A stretch of 64,000 nt of DNA from Microbacterium sp. nov. GSS16. GTDB lineage: Bacteria; Actinomycetota; Actinomycetes; Actinomycetales; Microbacteriaceae. Under the pieces are notes generated by a model. The model saw only the letters and a list, made by a program, of their open reading frames with translations. It made no database searches and was not told the DNA's origin. This document shows, in pieces, positions 35,936-44,467 of the stretch (its first letter is position 1; each line of letters begins with the position of its first letter). The translations under genes and the position numbers were made by a program. The stretch is from assembly GCF_028198145.1 (NCBI RefSeq), contig NZ_CP116338.1, positions 1 to 64,000 of the forward strand, written 5' to 3'.

Positions 35936-36295
35936 GTGAAGAACGACTGGATCGAGCATCGCCGAGGCGGCGACGGAGAACTCATCGGATGGATGCAACC
36001 GACTGAAAATGAATTCATCGTTGTCGATCTGCTTGGCAGGCAGCGCACGGAACCCGTCGACTGGCTAACGGCCGAAGAAACTCTCGACGGTCTCGGCCTC
36101 GCCTACCTCGCGGACCCGTACGAGCTCCGCCTTGACAGCGGCTCCTGGCTGAGGGTGCGCATCACAGAGGTCTCCACGGACGGGGTTCGAGTGAAGAAGG
36201 ACGACTGGGGCGACGTGAACGCCCCAGAACTCTATTACTCCGTCCCCTTCCCCGCGGACGAGAATTTGCTGCGTCCGCTGGGCGAGCGCGCCTGA
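35936..36295 (+). CDS. Hypothetical 119-residue protein
   Basis: A GTG-started frame encoding an acidic, Trp-rich, all-beta-looking protein (MKNDWIEHRRGGDGELIGWMQ...). I recognise no family, signal peptide or membrane segment. Composition and codon use resemble a real gene. It is alone, convergent with the alpha/beta hydrolase across a strong hairpin. Confidence 0.6.
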   Translation: MKNDWIEHRRGGDGELIGWMQPTENEFIVVDLLGRQRTEPVDWLTAEETLDGLGLAYLADPYELRLDSGSWLRVRITEVSTDGVRVKKDDWGDVNAPELYYSVPFPADENLLRPLGERA

Positions 36296-36377
36296 GATAC
36301 TCACCGGGGCCCAGCCCGCAATCGAAGACCTCGACCCCAAACGGCATTTCGGCGGACGTTAATGGTCTGCCGCTCCA

Positions 36378-36408
36378 AATCGTTTGCGGGTTCGCGCCGC
36401 AAACGATT
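36378..36408. terminator. Bidirectional hairpin terminator
   Basis: Perfect 12-bp arms, AATCGTTTGCGG (36378-36389) and CCGCAAACGATT (36397-36408), enclose a seven-base loop, midway between two convergent genes. The arms contain AACGATT, similar to the AAACGATCGTTT palindromes nearby. Confidence 0.75.
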
Positions 36409-36424
36409 GTTTCTGGCGGCCCGC

Positions 36425-37075
36425 TCATAGGCCGGAGAGGAACCCGTCAACTGTGTCGGCGAAGCCTGGATGATCCTGCGGTCTGTGGTTCGTGCCGGCG
36501 AGCTGAACGTGTTCTGCGCCCTCTCCTACCAAGACACCGGCTATCACCTCGTACTCCGAGTTCCACCCTCCAGTGACGACAAGGGTGGGCACTCCGTTGA
36601 TCGCGGAGCTCGTCACTCCGAATCCCCACGGGGGCTGCTTCGCTTCAAATCTCGCGGCTGCCTCCCGCTCTTCATCCCAACGAGAACGGTCGGCGGGGCC
36701 TCCGAACATGAGCGGCCGGACGATGGACCAGTAACCGAACAGGTCGCCACTTCGAGAAAGGGCTCGGGCGCGCGTCATCGTCTCGATGTGATCTTCGATC
36801 ACCGGGACACCCCTGGCGACGTCGTAGAGACCAGGCTCCAGGAGAACGAGTGCACGCGGGGCGATCTGACGTGCCTTTAGAGCCAGAAAAACGGGCACGG
36901 CGCCGGCGGAATGCGCGAACACGACCGCATCACGCGGAGTGAGTGCTGCGAGAGATGCAACGTTCTCGTCCATCGGTCCAGTGAAGTCAAGACTCGCAAA
37001 GCGCAACCCCTGGTCCGGGATCGAGGGCCAGGCGTCACGGCCCCGGCGACCCGCGCCGTGAACATACACTCGCAT
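36425..37075 (-). CDS. Alpha/beta-hydrolase fold protein
   Basis: A 216-residue alpha/beta hydrolase. The nucleophile elbow is AHSAG (in VVFAHSAGAVP), where GHSxG is usual. A Gly/His-rich oxyanion segment, VYVHGAGRRG, opens the protein, and the catalytic His is likely in GTNHRPQDHPG near the C-terminus. The start at 37075 (MRVYVHGAG) is preferred because the first beta strand begins there. The neighbours give no substrate clue. Confidence 0.78.
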   Translation of the reverse strand: MRVYVHGAGRRGRDAWPSIPDQGLRFASLDFTGPMDENVASLAALTPRDAVVFAHSAGAVPVFLALKARQIAPRALVLLEPGLYDVARGVPVIEDHIETMTRARALSRSGDLFGYWSIVRPLMFGGPADRSRWDEEREAAARFEAKQPPWGFGVTSSAINGVPTLVVTGGWNSEYEVIAGVLVGEGAEHVQLAGTNHRPQDHPGFADTVDGFLSGL

Positions 37076-37181
37076 CCGCCCACAGTACTCGCGGCCTCCG
37101 AAAACCCCTGCCAAATCCGGCCTACGGCAATCGTTGGTGGTGCGCCTCCATTCGTTGCATGGCCTTGATAGCCTCGATCAC

Positions 37182-37481
37182 ATGCTCGGGGTCGGCTGGC
37201 TCGCTGCGGCGGTAGGAATCATTCTGTTCCACGTAGCACTTGCGATGACATTGCGCGCGAATCCGACTACCAGCCTCCCTTTCTACCGAAGGGCCGAGAT
37301 CGTTCCTCCCGGATCAGTCCTGCTCCGAGCTATCGGCGCTGGTCTCATCGTCCTTGGGGCTGCCCTGCTCAGCACAAGCGCCTGGTACTGGCCTTTCGCT
37401 ATCGTCCTGGCCGGCCCGATCGCCACGCTGACAGTGATCACCTTCCACAACAGAAGAATCGCGGAGCGAGCGACCGGCTGA
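37182..37481 (+). CDS. Small membrane protein, unknown
   Basis: A 99-residue protein with three hydrophobic stretches (LAAAVGIILFHVALAM, VLLRAIGAGLIVLGAALL and YWPFAIVLAGPIATLTVI). No family is recognised. The ATG at 37182 is the best-placed start, but no convincing ribosome site precedes it; a GTG at 37134 would add 16 residues. Confidence 0.5.
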   Translation: MLGVGWLAAAVGIILFHVALAMTLRANPTTSLPFYRRAEIVPPGSVLLRAIGAGLIVLGAALLSTSAWYWPFAIVLAGPIATLTVITFHNRRIAERATG

Positions 37482-37659
37482 GTGCATTCGGCGCATACCG
37501 CTCACCATGCACGCCAACCGAAAAAGTCTGCCGTTTGCCATTGTGACGAGCGTTTCCGGCAGTCCTTCCGAGCCCAACACCTCACATTTCACTGTGCTGC
37601 GAGGAGCCCTGGTCGGCGCATCCCAAGCGGTGTAGATCTTAGAACCCGAGGATCGCAAT

Positions 37660-38124
37660 GTGCGCCGCGAACGAGGTCTGACCGTCATCACAGTGATGTA
37701 CGCACAGATCGACAAGTACTACGGCTTTCTCGAGAGCACGCCACTCGACGCCGCGGACCGTGCAAGCCTCGTGGATCAGCGACGGTGGCTGACCGAACGC
37801 CGTGGTGATGTGACCTCAATCCGGACTACAACGGCGCCGCTCAACCTCACTGAGATCATCGGCGCCGCAGCTGACCACGCGTTCCTGGACCGGACGTCGC
37901 GCGACGCCGCCTGGCGGTTGTGGCGTGAGATGAGCGCTGACGCTCACGTTCTCGGTTGGTCGCTCTTCCAGCGGACAACCTTCGGACCGGCTGAGCGACG
38001 CACGGGTGTGGGCGAGGGAAAAGCTCCAGGAGGTCTGGAGCACGTCGCGGAACCGTTCCTAGCGTCGTACCGACTATTGAAGTGTGGGTCGTCCTTGTTC
38101 GACCGCAGCCGCGAGGAACCCTAG
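37660..38124 (+). pseudogene. Probable gene fragment, unknown
   Basis: An open frame of 154 residues with no recognised domain and no good ribosome site. Its middle (FLDRTSRDAAWRLWREMSADAHVLGW) has the look of a helical, C-terminal piece of a larger hypothetical protein, while the last 40 residues read as low-complexity sequence. The interval 37482-38416 holds only this, the UvrA relic and a hairpin, so it appears to be a decayed segment. The 178 bp before it contain CTGCCG/CGGCAG inverted pieces but no gene. Confidence 0.35.
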
Positions 38125-38353
38125 CCAGGACGAACCGCTGCTCGGTGCGGGCAACACGGTCGTCGCCGCCGAGCTGGACATGCGCGTTATCGCGGTGGCC
38201 GATCACGTGATCGATCTTCAACCCGGCGCGGGCGACGCCAGCGGGACTGAGGCTGCAGCTGGTTCGCCCGCCCACGTCGCGGATAAGGACGTCGATGCTT
38301 CCGCGGGCTACCTCACCGCCGCACTGCAGGCAGCCACCACCGCGAACCCGTAG
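38120..38353 (+). pseudogene. Relic of a UvrA-like excinuclease ATPase (C-terminus)
   Basis: A fragment whose translation follows the end of UvrA-type proteins: AGNTVVAAELDMRVIAVADHVIDLQPGAGDASG, then a GSPAHVA segment and a GYLTAAL tail. In full-length UvrA homologues this follows a Walker B DEP...GLH block. Here DEP is joined almost directly to LLGAGNTVV, so a segment is missing, and everything N-terminal is absent. UvrA2-like paralogues of this kind are linked to drug self-resistance and DNA repair. It is not expected to work. Confidence 0.6.
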
Positions 38354-38357
38354 TGAC

Positions 38358-38401
38358 GAGCGTGCCGCCGTACGACGCGAGAATCGTACAGCGGCACGCT
38401 C
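38358..38401. terminator. Strong bidirectional hairpin
   Basis: Arms of 18 bases (38358-38375 and 38384-38401) pair at 17 positions around an eight-base loop, starting GAGCGTGCCGC and ending GCGGCACGCTC. It separates the UvrA relic from the convergent monooxygenase gene. Confidence 0.8.
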
Positions 38402-38416
38402 GACGAGGTCGTGGTC

Positions 38417-38719
38417 TCAGGCAGGGAGCTTAGAGGCCAGGACGTCCAACTTCTCGATCGTGGGCTCGCTAAACAGCTTGCCGGTCTGCTCGCCGAGAGC
38501 GGCAGCGACTGCGCCGGACAGGTGTGCGTCGCGGCCGGCGTCATCGGGGAACACGTCGAAGATCCCGAATGAGGACGGGCCGAGACGGATGGCGAACCAC
38601 GCGGTGGTCGCCTGCTCGTCCTCGACAAGCGCACGGCCGCCGTCAAGGAACTGCTTCACGTCGTCCTCCTTCCCGGGCAACGCGTCGAACCTGACCAGCA
38701 ATCCCTTGGTGACACTCAT
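38417..38719 (-). CDS. Antibiotic-biosynthesis-monooxygenase (ABM) domain protein
   Basis: A 100-residue dimeric alpha+beta-barrel protein (MSVTKGLLVRFDALPGKEDDVKQFL ...). It matches the small quinol monooxygenase/YgiN-like group by length, by the FDALPGKEDD turn and by the SFGIFDVFPDDAGRDAHLSG core. Many members act on quinones or have no proven enzymology. Its start overlaps the DJ-1 stop by ATGA, so it is the last gene of a formaldehyde dehydrogenase-DJ-1-ABM operon; a role in reactive-electrophile stress is inferred from that. Confidence 0.82.
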   Translation of the reverse strand: MSVTKGLLVRFDALPGKEDDVKQFLDGGRALVEDEQATTAWFAIRLGPSSFGIFDVFPDDAGRDAHLSGAVAAALGEQTGKLFSEPTIEKLDVLASKLPA

Positions 38720-39285
38720 GACTTCTCCTCTTCCTTTGTCGCGGTGCCCGCGAGGCGGGACACTATCGCCTCGGAGAACGCCGGGAGGTCCTCCGGCGAA
38801 CGGCTGGTGATCAGGTTCCCATCCACCACGACGTCCTGGTCGACGACGTCCGCACCAGCGTTGCGCAGGTCCGTGCGGATGCTCGGGAACGACGTCAGGG
38901 TGCGACCGGCGACCACGCCGGCCTCGATCAACGTCCACGGCCCGTGGCAGATCGCCGCCACTGGCTTGCCGCTTTCGACGAAGTCGCGGACGAAGGAGAC
39001 GGCGTCCTCGTCGACCCGGAGCTGGTCGGGGTTCACCGTGCCGCCGGGAAGCATCAGGGCGTCGTAGTCGCCCACCGAGGCGTCGGCGACCAACCCGTCG
39101 ACGGTGAACGTGCCCGCTTCATCCAGGTCGTTCTCGCGGGCCTTGATCTCGCCGTCGTGGATCGAGAGGACCTCGGTCTGAGCGCCGGCCCGTTCGAGTG
39201 CTTGGCGGGGTTGCTCGAGCTCAACGCGCTCGACTCCATCGGCGGCGAGGATCGCGACCCTCTTGCCCTGAAGATCCGCTGCCAT
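38716..39285 (-). CDS. DJ-1/PfpI-family protein
   Basis: A 189-residue class I glutamine-amidotransferase-like protein of the PfpI/YhbO type. The nucleophile cysteine is in AAICHGPWTLIEAG, with the Glu-bearing DGVERVELEQP segment upstream. Relatives are proteases, glyoxalases or protein/nucleotide deglycases acting on methylglyoxal adducts. It overlaps the ABM gene by ATGA and follows formaldehyde dehydrogenase after two bases, so all three are cotranscribed. Aldehyde defence is the likely common theme. Confidence 0.88.
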   Translation of the reverse strand: MAADLQGKRVAILAADGVERVELEQPRQALERAGAQTEVLSIHDGEIKARENDLDEAGTFTVDGLVADASVGDYDALMLPGGTVNPDQLRVDEDAVSFVRDFVESGKPVAAICHGPWTLIEAGVVAGRTLTSFPSIRTDLRNAGADVVDQDVVVDGNLITSRSPEDLPAFSEAIVSRLAGTATKEEEKS

Positions 39286-39286
39286 A

Positions 39287-40453
39287 TCAGTTTTCCTTCT
39301 TCCCGTTTGACATGCCGGGCTTGATGAGGACCTTGGTCCAACCTTTGGACCTGGCGTCGAAGTTCTTGTAGGCATCGGCGGCGTGGTCCAGCGAGATCTC
39401 GTGGGAGACGATCCAGGAAGGGGTCGCCTTGCCGGCCGCGATCAGGTCTCGCAGCCGGCGGTTGTACCGCTTGACCGGGGCCTGACCGCTTCCCATGGTC
39501 TGACCCTTGAACCAGTGTGTGCCGAAGTCGATGGCCGCCTTGCCCTGCTTGGCCAATTCGTCCTTGGCCCCCGGGTCCTGGGGGACGAACACGCCAACGG
39601 TGCCGATTCCTCCGGTGAAGCGGACCGAGTTGATGAGCATGTTCAGCGTGGCGGTGGTGTCCTCGTTGCCCTGGGGATCGTGGGCCTGGTAGCCCACGCA
39701 TTCGCAACCTCGGTCAGCTCCGAGCCCCATCGTCTCGTCCAGCACAGCCTGCACGGGGTCGACCTTGGAGTCATCGATGGCAATCGCACCGATCTGCTCG
39801 GCCAGCGCGAGCCGGTCAGGGTGGCGATCGACCACCATCACCTTTGCGGCGCCCTTGATCATCGCGGACAGGGCGGCCATTAGTCCGACCGGACCCGCCC
39901 CAGCGATCACAACGCTGTCACCGGGGATCACGCCGGCCATCTCGGTGGCGTGGTAGCCGGTTGGGAAGATGTCAGAGAGCATGACGTAATCGTTCTCCCT
40001 CTCCTCCGCATCCTCGCCCAGGCGCAGCGCGTTGTGGTCACCGAAGGGCACGCGGAGCAGCTCCGCTTGGCCACCGCCATAAGGACCCATGTCGGCGAAC
40101 CCATAGGCCGCACCGGCGAGTGATGGGTCGGGCTGAGTGGTGAGGCAGTAGTTGGTGAGGCCGCGTTCGCAGTTCTTGCAGAATCCGCACGAGATGTTGA
40201 ACGGGAGCACAACCCGGTCTCCGACCCTGACCTTCTCGACGCCACTACCGACTTCGATGACCTCCCCCATGTTCTCGTGACCGAACGTCCGGCCTACTTC
40301 GAAGGAGGTCCGCCCCTCGTACATGTGGAGGTCCGAGCCGCAGATGTTCGTCGTCGTCACCCTGACCAGGACATCGGTGGGTCGCTCGATCTTCGCGTCC
40401 GGAACCTCCTTCGTGCTGACCTGACGGGGTCCCTCGTACACCACTGCTTTCAT
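39287..40453 (-). CDS. fdhA: Glutathione-independent formaldehyde dehydrogenase (Zn-dependent MDR)
   Basis: A 388-residue zinc-dependent medium-chain dehydrogenase. The catalytic zinc ligands lie in NICGSDLHMY and GHENMGEV, and the structural zinc cysteines in CGFCKNCERGLTNYC. The NAD-binding loop is VVIAGAGPVGLMAAL. The internal insertion with YGFADMGPYGGGQAELLRVPFGD is typical of the Pseudomonas putida-type enzyme that oxidises formaldehyde without glutathione. First gene of the operon with DJ-1 and ABM. The 180 bp upstream to the EamA gene show no clear operator. Confidence 0.9.
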   Translation of the reverse strand: MKAVVYEGPRQVSTKEVPDAKIERPTDVLVRVTTTNICGSDLHMYEGRTSFEVGRTFGHENMGEVIEVGSGVEKVRVGDRVVLPFNISCGFCKNCERGLTNYCLTTQPDPSLAGAAYGFADMGPYGGGQAELLRVPFGDHNALRLGEDAEERENDYVMLSDIFPTGYHATEMAGVIPGDSVVIAGAGPVGLMAALSAMIKGAAKVMVVDRHPDRLALAEQIGAIAIDDSKVDPVQAVLDETMGLGADRGCECVGYQAHDPQGNEDTTATLNMLINSVRFTGGIGTVGVFVPQDPGAKDELAKQGKAAIDFGTHWFKGQTMGSGQAPVKRYNRRLRDLIAAGKATPSWIVSHEISLDHAADAYKNFDARSKGWTKVLIKPGMSNGKKEN

Positions 40454-40633
40454 GTCTACTCCGATCCGATGGTGTTGCTCGGTAGCCTTCTGGCCTTGAT
40501 CACCTGCTGTCAGGGCGTTGACAGCGCAGCCTTCGCGAGATACCCGACGTCCTCAGGAACCACGTGTCGAGGGGCTCGCCTTGAGTTGATGTGTAGCGAT
40601 CGAGCCGGGATAGTGCCCGGGTCCGCTGCTCGA

Positions 40634-41635
40634 TCACGCGTCGACGGCGGGCTTGCCGCCCTCGGTCTGCGCCTTGTCCGCCCGGGCGGCTGATTCAGGC
40701 GAGCGTCGACGGCTGATCTCGGCGGCATCCGAGATTGGACCGGCGTTGGTGGGTGCGAGAGCCAAGATGACCAGCACACCCGCGATGACGACGAGGCCGG
40801 CCCATCCGAGAGCGGTGAGACGCTCACCGACGATCAGGACGGCAAGGACTGTGGCGATAGCGGGTTCGGTGAGGGTGACGGTCGTGGCGGTGCTTGCTGA
40901 CACTTTGGTGAGGCCGTATCCGAACAGCAGGTATCCGAAGAACATCGGGACGAGCGCCATATACGCGGTGACGGCGATGTTCTGACCGGAGTCGAGAAGC
41001 GAGGCGCCGGTGAGGACGAGGACCGGTATGAGGAGAAGGCCACCACCGCCGAATACGGCACCCATTGATGCTCCTCGGCTGATGCCTCCGCTCATCAGCC
41101 GGTGCGATGCCCAGGAGTAGGTGGCGTAGGTGATGCCGGCTACCAGACCGAGCGCAATGCCCAGAACCGTGTCGAATGCCGACCCGGTCTGGTCCTCGAT
41201 CTTGGCTACGCACAGAAGCGTGCTGCCGATCGCTCCCAGCGCCGCGGCGAGCATCCACCATCGGCTCAGTGGTCGTCGATCCACAACCCTCTCCAGGATT
41301 CCGGAGGCGAGCGGAGCTGACGCGAGGGACACAACCGAGCCGACCGCGACCCCGGCGGAGTGCATGGAGCTATAGAAGGCGAGGGGATAGATCGCGACCG
41401 CGACCGCGCCCGCGCCGATGATCACAATCCATCGCTGGGCGCACAGCGCCGTCCGCTCGGCTCGCAGCGCGGGCACGGCGATCACCGCCTGTAGGAGGCC
41501 ACCGATACCCAACGCTGCTGACCCGATCGCGAGAGGACCCGCACCGGGTGCGAACGTCGCCGCCGTTCCGGTCGTGCCCCACAGCACTGACGTGACCGTG
41601 ATCGCTGCGATTCCGACCAGACGCCCCCGGTTCAC
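40634..41635 (-). CDS. EamA/DMT-superfamily transporter
   Basis: A 333-residue drug/metabolite-type transporter with ten predicted membrane helices in two EamA repeats; the second repeat ends in TEPAIATVLAVLIVGERL. The C-terminal 30 residues are charged and cytoplasmic. The substrate is unknown; members export amino acids, metabolites or drugs. It overlaps the TetR gene by ATGA as the second gene of a two-gene operon, so it is probably under that regulator's control. Confidence 0.88.
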   Translation of the reverse strand: MNRGRLVGIAAITVTSVLWGTTGTAATFAPGAGPLAIGSAALGIGGLLQAVIAVPALRAERTALCAQRWIVIIGAGAVAVAIYPLAFYSSMHSAGVAVGSVVSLASAPLASGILERVVDRRPLSRWWMLAAALGAIGSTLLCVAKIEDQTGSAFDTVLGIALGLVAGITYATYSWASHRLMSGGISRGASMGAVFGGGGLLLIPVLVLTGASLLDSGQNIAVTAYMALVPMFFGYLLFGYGLTKVSASTATTVTLTEPAIATVLAVLIVGERLTALGWAGLVVIAGVLVILALAPTNAGPISDAAEISRRRSPESAARADKAQTEGGKPAVDA

Positions 41636-42201
41636 CGAGCGCCAATCATGCGGGCGGCGAGCTTCTTAGCGTGCTGCAGTCGATGAGAGCTGCTCTCGAG
41701 CCCGGCGCGCGCCATGGCACCCTCGAGAAGAAACGAGCAGTGCTCCGCCATCGCGCGAGCTTCAGACGGCGAGGTTAGTGCGCTCAGGTGATCGAACAGG
41801 ATCTGCTCGACCTGCTCCTTATGGCGTCGGACCGCATCACGACCGGGCGAGCCCACCGGCAGCTCCGCCGCAGCGTTCAACAGCCCGCACCCGCGGAAAC
41901 CGTGGTCGTACCCCAGCTCCGCGTGATCGATGTAGGCATCGAAGACAGTGAGAACACTCTGCTTCGGATCAGCAACATCCTCGGCTCGCGATGTGTAGAG
42001 CGTTAGCCACTCCTCGTGGCGGGCCTCGATGTAGGCCAGCACCAGTTCGTCCTTCGATGTGAAGTTGTTATAGAGACTCATCCGCGCCACCCCTGCCGCG
42101 GCGGTGATCGCGTTGATCCCCGTGGCCGCGATCCCGTCTGCGTAGAACAGCCGCGCCGCAGCGTCCAACAATCTCGTGCGTGCGGTGATCTCATCAGGCA
42201 T
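41632..42201 (-). CDS. TetR/AcrR-family repressor of the EamA transporter operon
   Basis: A 189-residue TetR protein. The N-terminal helix-turn-helix spans about residues 8-54 (TRTRLLDAAARLFYADGIAATGINAI ... SLYNNFTSKDELV), and the C-terminal ligand domain resembles the YxaF/LmrA type (HAELGYDHGFRGCGLLNAAAE). It is the first gene before the transporter. Twelve bases upstream is a perfect 11-bp inverted repeat that is an obvious autoregulatory site. The inducer is probably the transported compound. Confidence 0.9.
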   Translation of the reverse strand: MPDEITARTRLLDAAARLFYADGIAATGINAITAAAGVARMSLYNNFTSKDELVLAYIEARHEEWLTLYTSRAEDVADPKQSVLTVFDAYIDHAELGYDHGFRGCGLLNAAAELPVGSPGRDAVRRHKEQVEQILFDHLSALTSPSEARAMAEHCSFLLEGAMARAGLESSSHRLQHAKKLAARMIGAR

Positions 42202-42212
42202 GCGCCACCCCT

Positions 42213-42238
42213 CTCTAGGTAGACCAATCTACCTAGAG
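42213..42238 (-). promoter_or_regulatory. TetR autoregulatory operator
   Basis: Perfect inverted repeat: CTCTAGGTAGA (42213-42223), spacer CCAA, TCTACCTAGAG (42228-42238). It lies 12 bases before the TetR start codon, where it would cover the ribosome site or promoter of the operon. The rest of the 194-bp gap to the S41 gene shows nothing clear. Confidence 0.8.
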
Positions 42239-42395
42239 GAGCTGCGTTAGCGGAGCTCGCGAGCCGCGGTCACCTAGCCTGCGAAGGAACCGCGCCTGTG
42301 GCGACTGTTCTCGTGGCTGAGGGTCCAGACCATGTTGCGGTGCCTTTCGGACCGTGACCCCACGATCTCTGCACCGCTCATGTGACGATCGAAGG

Positions 42396-43802
42396 GTGAC
42401 TACCCCGCGATCCTCCGAACTCTCAGCGGTTCGGCGTGCCGACACTGAACCCGGCTCGGGTGAGTTCGTCATCGATTTGTCAGGACTGACGCTGACGGAG
42501 AACCTGCTGCGACTCATCGCGAATGAGAAGGAGGAGTTCGAGGCAGTGCTGGGCCGAAAAGTCGCCTTCCGGATTGCTTCTGACGAGGATCCTGCTTGGG
42601 TGGTGGAAGCGCCGGTAGAAGTCGGCTCCGCTCCGACGTTGCAGTGGCAGTCGGGAGCCCGGCTGGCATCCGTAGTGGCGACCGAATCGGACTTGCTCGC
42701 GACCATGAATGCCCTCCACACACTGTGCCGGACCGGGTGCGACGCTGTCGTCGTCACACCCGCGGCGACTGTGACCGATGCGATCGACGTCGTTCGCGCT
42801 GAGATCGCCAACACCTATCCGTCGTTCGCCCTTCGCGGGCTCGACTGGGAGTCCATCTGCGACGAACACCTCGATGACGAGGTGTCGCCGTCCGGCTTCG
42901 CGGACATGGCCGCGGCCTGGGTCGCGAAGCTCGGAGACGCGCACACGAGCATCCGGACATCCGCGTCGAACACCTTCAATCCTGACTACCGCGGGATGCT
43001 ACACGCAGACGGCGTGCATCTGACCGACGTACCCCGTCAAAGTGCCGCGTGGGAAGCCGGCGTGCGCGCGGGGTGGGTTGTCACGGTCGACGAAATCGAT
43101 CGACTGATGAGAACCGTGGGTGCGACCCCGCAGCAACTGGCGGAGGTGCGCGCGAGGCGGGCCATGGGCATCCGGGGAACGCACCGCATCTACCGCGCGC
43201 ACGACCCCTCCGGCACACGTTCGACCCAGTGGGAAGAGGCTGCGGTTCCCCTGACGCTCGAGAACGCGGTGCAGGTGGAGGATGACAAGGACGGCAGCAC
43301 CTGCATCCGTGTGCGAGCATTCGCTTCTCACTTGGATCTGCATTCCGTGTTCGATGACGTCATCGCGTCGACGGCACGGTCGGATCGGATCATCATTGAT
43401 CTGCGAGGTAACACGGGCGGGTCCATACTGCTCGCGACTGACCTGCGCGACCGCTTCCTTCGTGAGCGAACGAAGATCGGGTACGTCACTTTCACCGACG
43501 GCCGAGGCGGCCTCGCGCCACGAGCGGAGCGATGGGCAGAACCGAGCGAACGGCGCCGTTGGGAAGGCAGAACCGAGATCCTCATCGATTCGATGACCTA
43601 CAGCGCGAGCGAGGACTTCGTGCTCGGATTGCAAGGACTCGACCACGTGAGAGTCAGCGGTTCGGTGTCGGGAGGCGGCTCTGGGCGCCCGCGCCGGGTG
43701 CCACTGCTTCCCGGCGTCGACCTGACGATCAGCACTGCGATCACGTACGACCGGCAGGGCAACCCGGTGGAGTTCCGCGGCATCCGGCCCGACCGCGGCT
43801 GA
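42396..43802 (+). CDS. S41-family peptidase (C-terminal processing protease-like)
   Basis: A 468-residue protein with a C-terminal S41 peptidase domain: DRIIIDLRGNTGGS and the catalytic region LIDSMTYSASEDFVLGL, with the nucleophile Ser in YSASE. The middle has the PDZ-like GVHLTDVPRQSAAWEAGVRAGWVV segment. The N-terminal 100 residues are not recognised. There is no signal peptide, so it is probably cytoplasmic, unlike most CtpA. Both candidate starts are GTG (42354 and 42396) and neither has a well-spaced ribosome site, so the start is uncertain. Confidence 0.8.
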   Translation: MTTPRSSELSAVRRADTEPGSGEFVIDLSGLTLTENLLRLIANEKEEFEAVLGRKVAFRIASDEDPAWVVEAPVEVGSAPTLQWQSGARLASVVATESDLLATMNALHTLCRTGCDAVVVTPAATVTDAIDVVRAEIANTYPSFALRGLDWESICDEHLDDEVSPSGFADMAAAWVAKLGDAHTSIRTSASNTFNPDYRGMLHADGVHLTDVPRQSAAWEAGVRAGWVVTVDEIDRLMRTVGATPQQLAEVRARRAMGIRGTHRIYRAHDPSGTRSTQWEEAAVPLTLENAVQVEDDKDGSTCIRVRAFASHLDLHSVFDDVIASTARSDRIIIDLRGNTGGSILLATDLRDRFLRERTKIGYVTFTDGRGGLAPRAERWAEPSERRRWEGRTEILIDSMTYSASEDFVLGLQGLDHVRVSGSVSGGGSGRPRRVPLLPGVDLTISTAITYDRQGNPVEFRGIRPDRG

Positions 43803-43858
43803 CGTCCCGTGTAGCGTCGAGTGTCAGAGTGTCGGCGAACAGCGGTCGGGGGTCGAGC

Positions 43859-44467
43859 ATGCGTCGGTCGCAGGCGTTGTATGTCGAGGTGCTCATCCGA
43901 GCCGATGTGGAGACGGTCTGGGCGCTGACGCAGGATCCAGACCTCCATCCGCGATGGGACCTGCGCTTCAGCAGGATCGAGCCGACCGGCTCTGATTCGG
44001 CGGGCCGGTCGCGGTTCCGGTACGAGCGGGCCTTGCCGCTGCACGTGATCCGGGGCGAGGGCGTGTCGCTCGGAGAGAAGACCCGCGACGATGGCATCCG
44101 CACGTCCGCGTTGGCGTTCTCGACCGACGACCGCCTGTCGCCGTTGCGCAGCGGCCGCGGGTACTGGCGGTATGTGCCGACCGCCGAGGGCGTGCGATTC
44201 ATCACCGGCTACGATTATCAGCCGGGCTGGGGACGGGTCGCCGATCTGGTGATGCGGCCGGCGATCCTCTGGATGACCGCATGGAGCTTCGACCGACTGC
44301 GCATCTGGGCCGAGCGCGGCGAAGAACCGAATCGGTGGCCCCTGCTGTCGGTCGTGTGGTTCTGGCATTCGGGCAGACCCCGCGCCTCGCGGTGTCGCAC
44401 CGTCCCACCGCGTGACGGCGCGATGGCTGATGCTCCGCAGACGCTGCAGAAGGTCAGCGTCTCGTGA
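43859..44467 (+). CDS. SRPBCC-fold protein paired with DUF4166
   Basis: A 202-residue protein beginning with an SRPBCC (START-like) ligand-binding fold: VEVLIRADVETVWALTQDPDLHPRWD, then EPTGSDSAGRSRFRYER. A hydrophobic/Trp-rich C-terminal segment (MRPAILWMTAWSFDRLRIWAERG) could touch the membrane. Its stop overlaps the next start by GTGA, so the two are coupled. No enzyme activity can be claimed; lipid or polyketide binding is the family tendency. Confidence 0.72.
   Translation: MRRSQALYVEVLIRADVETVWALTQDPDLHPRWDLRFSRIEPTGSDSAGRSRFRYERALPLHVIRGEGVSLGEKTRDDGIRTSALAFSTDDRLSPLRSGRGYWRYVPTAEGVRFITGYDYQPGWGRVADLVMRPAILWMTAWSFDRLRIWAERGEEPNRWPLLSVVWFWHSGRPRASRCRTVPPRDGAMADAPQTLQKVSVS

Noticed and set aside
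25522..38401. Insertion sequence or integrase at the edges of the metal block
   Set aside because: No transposase or recombinase coding sequence was found in either flank; only short palindromes are shared.
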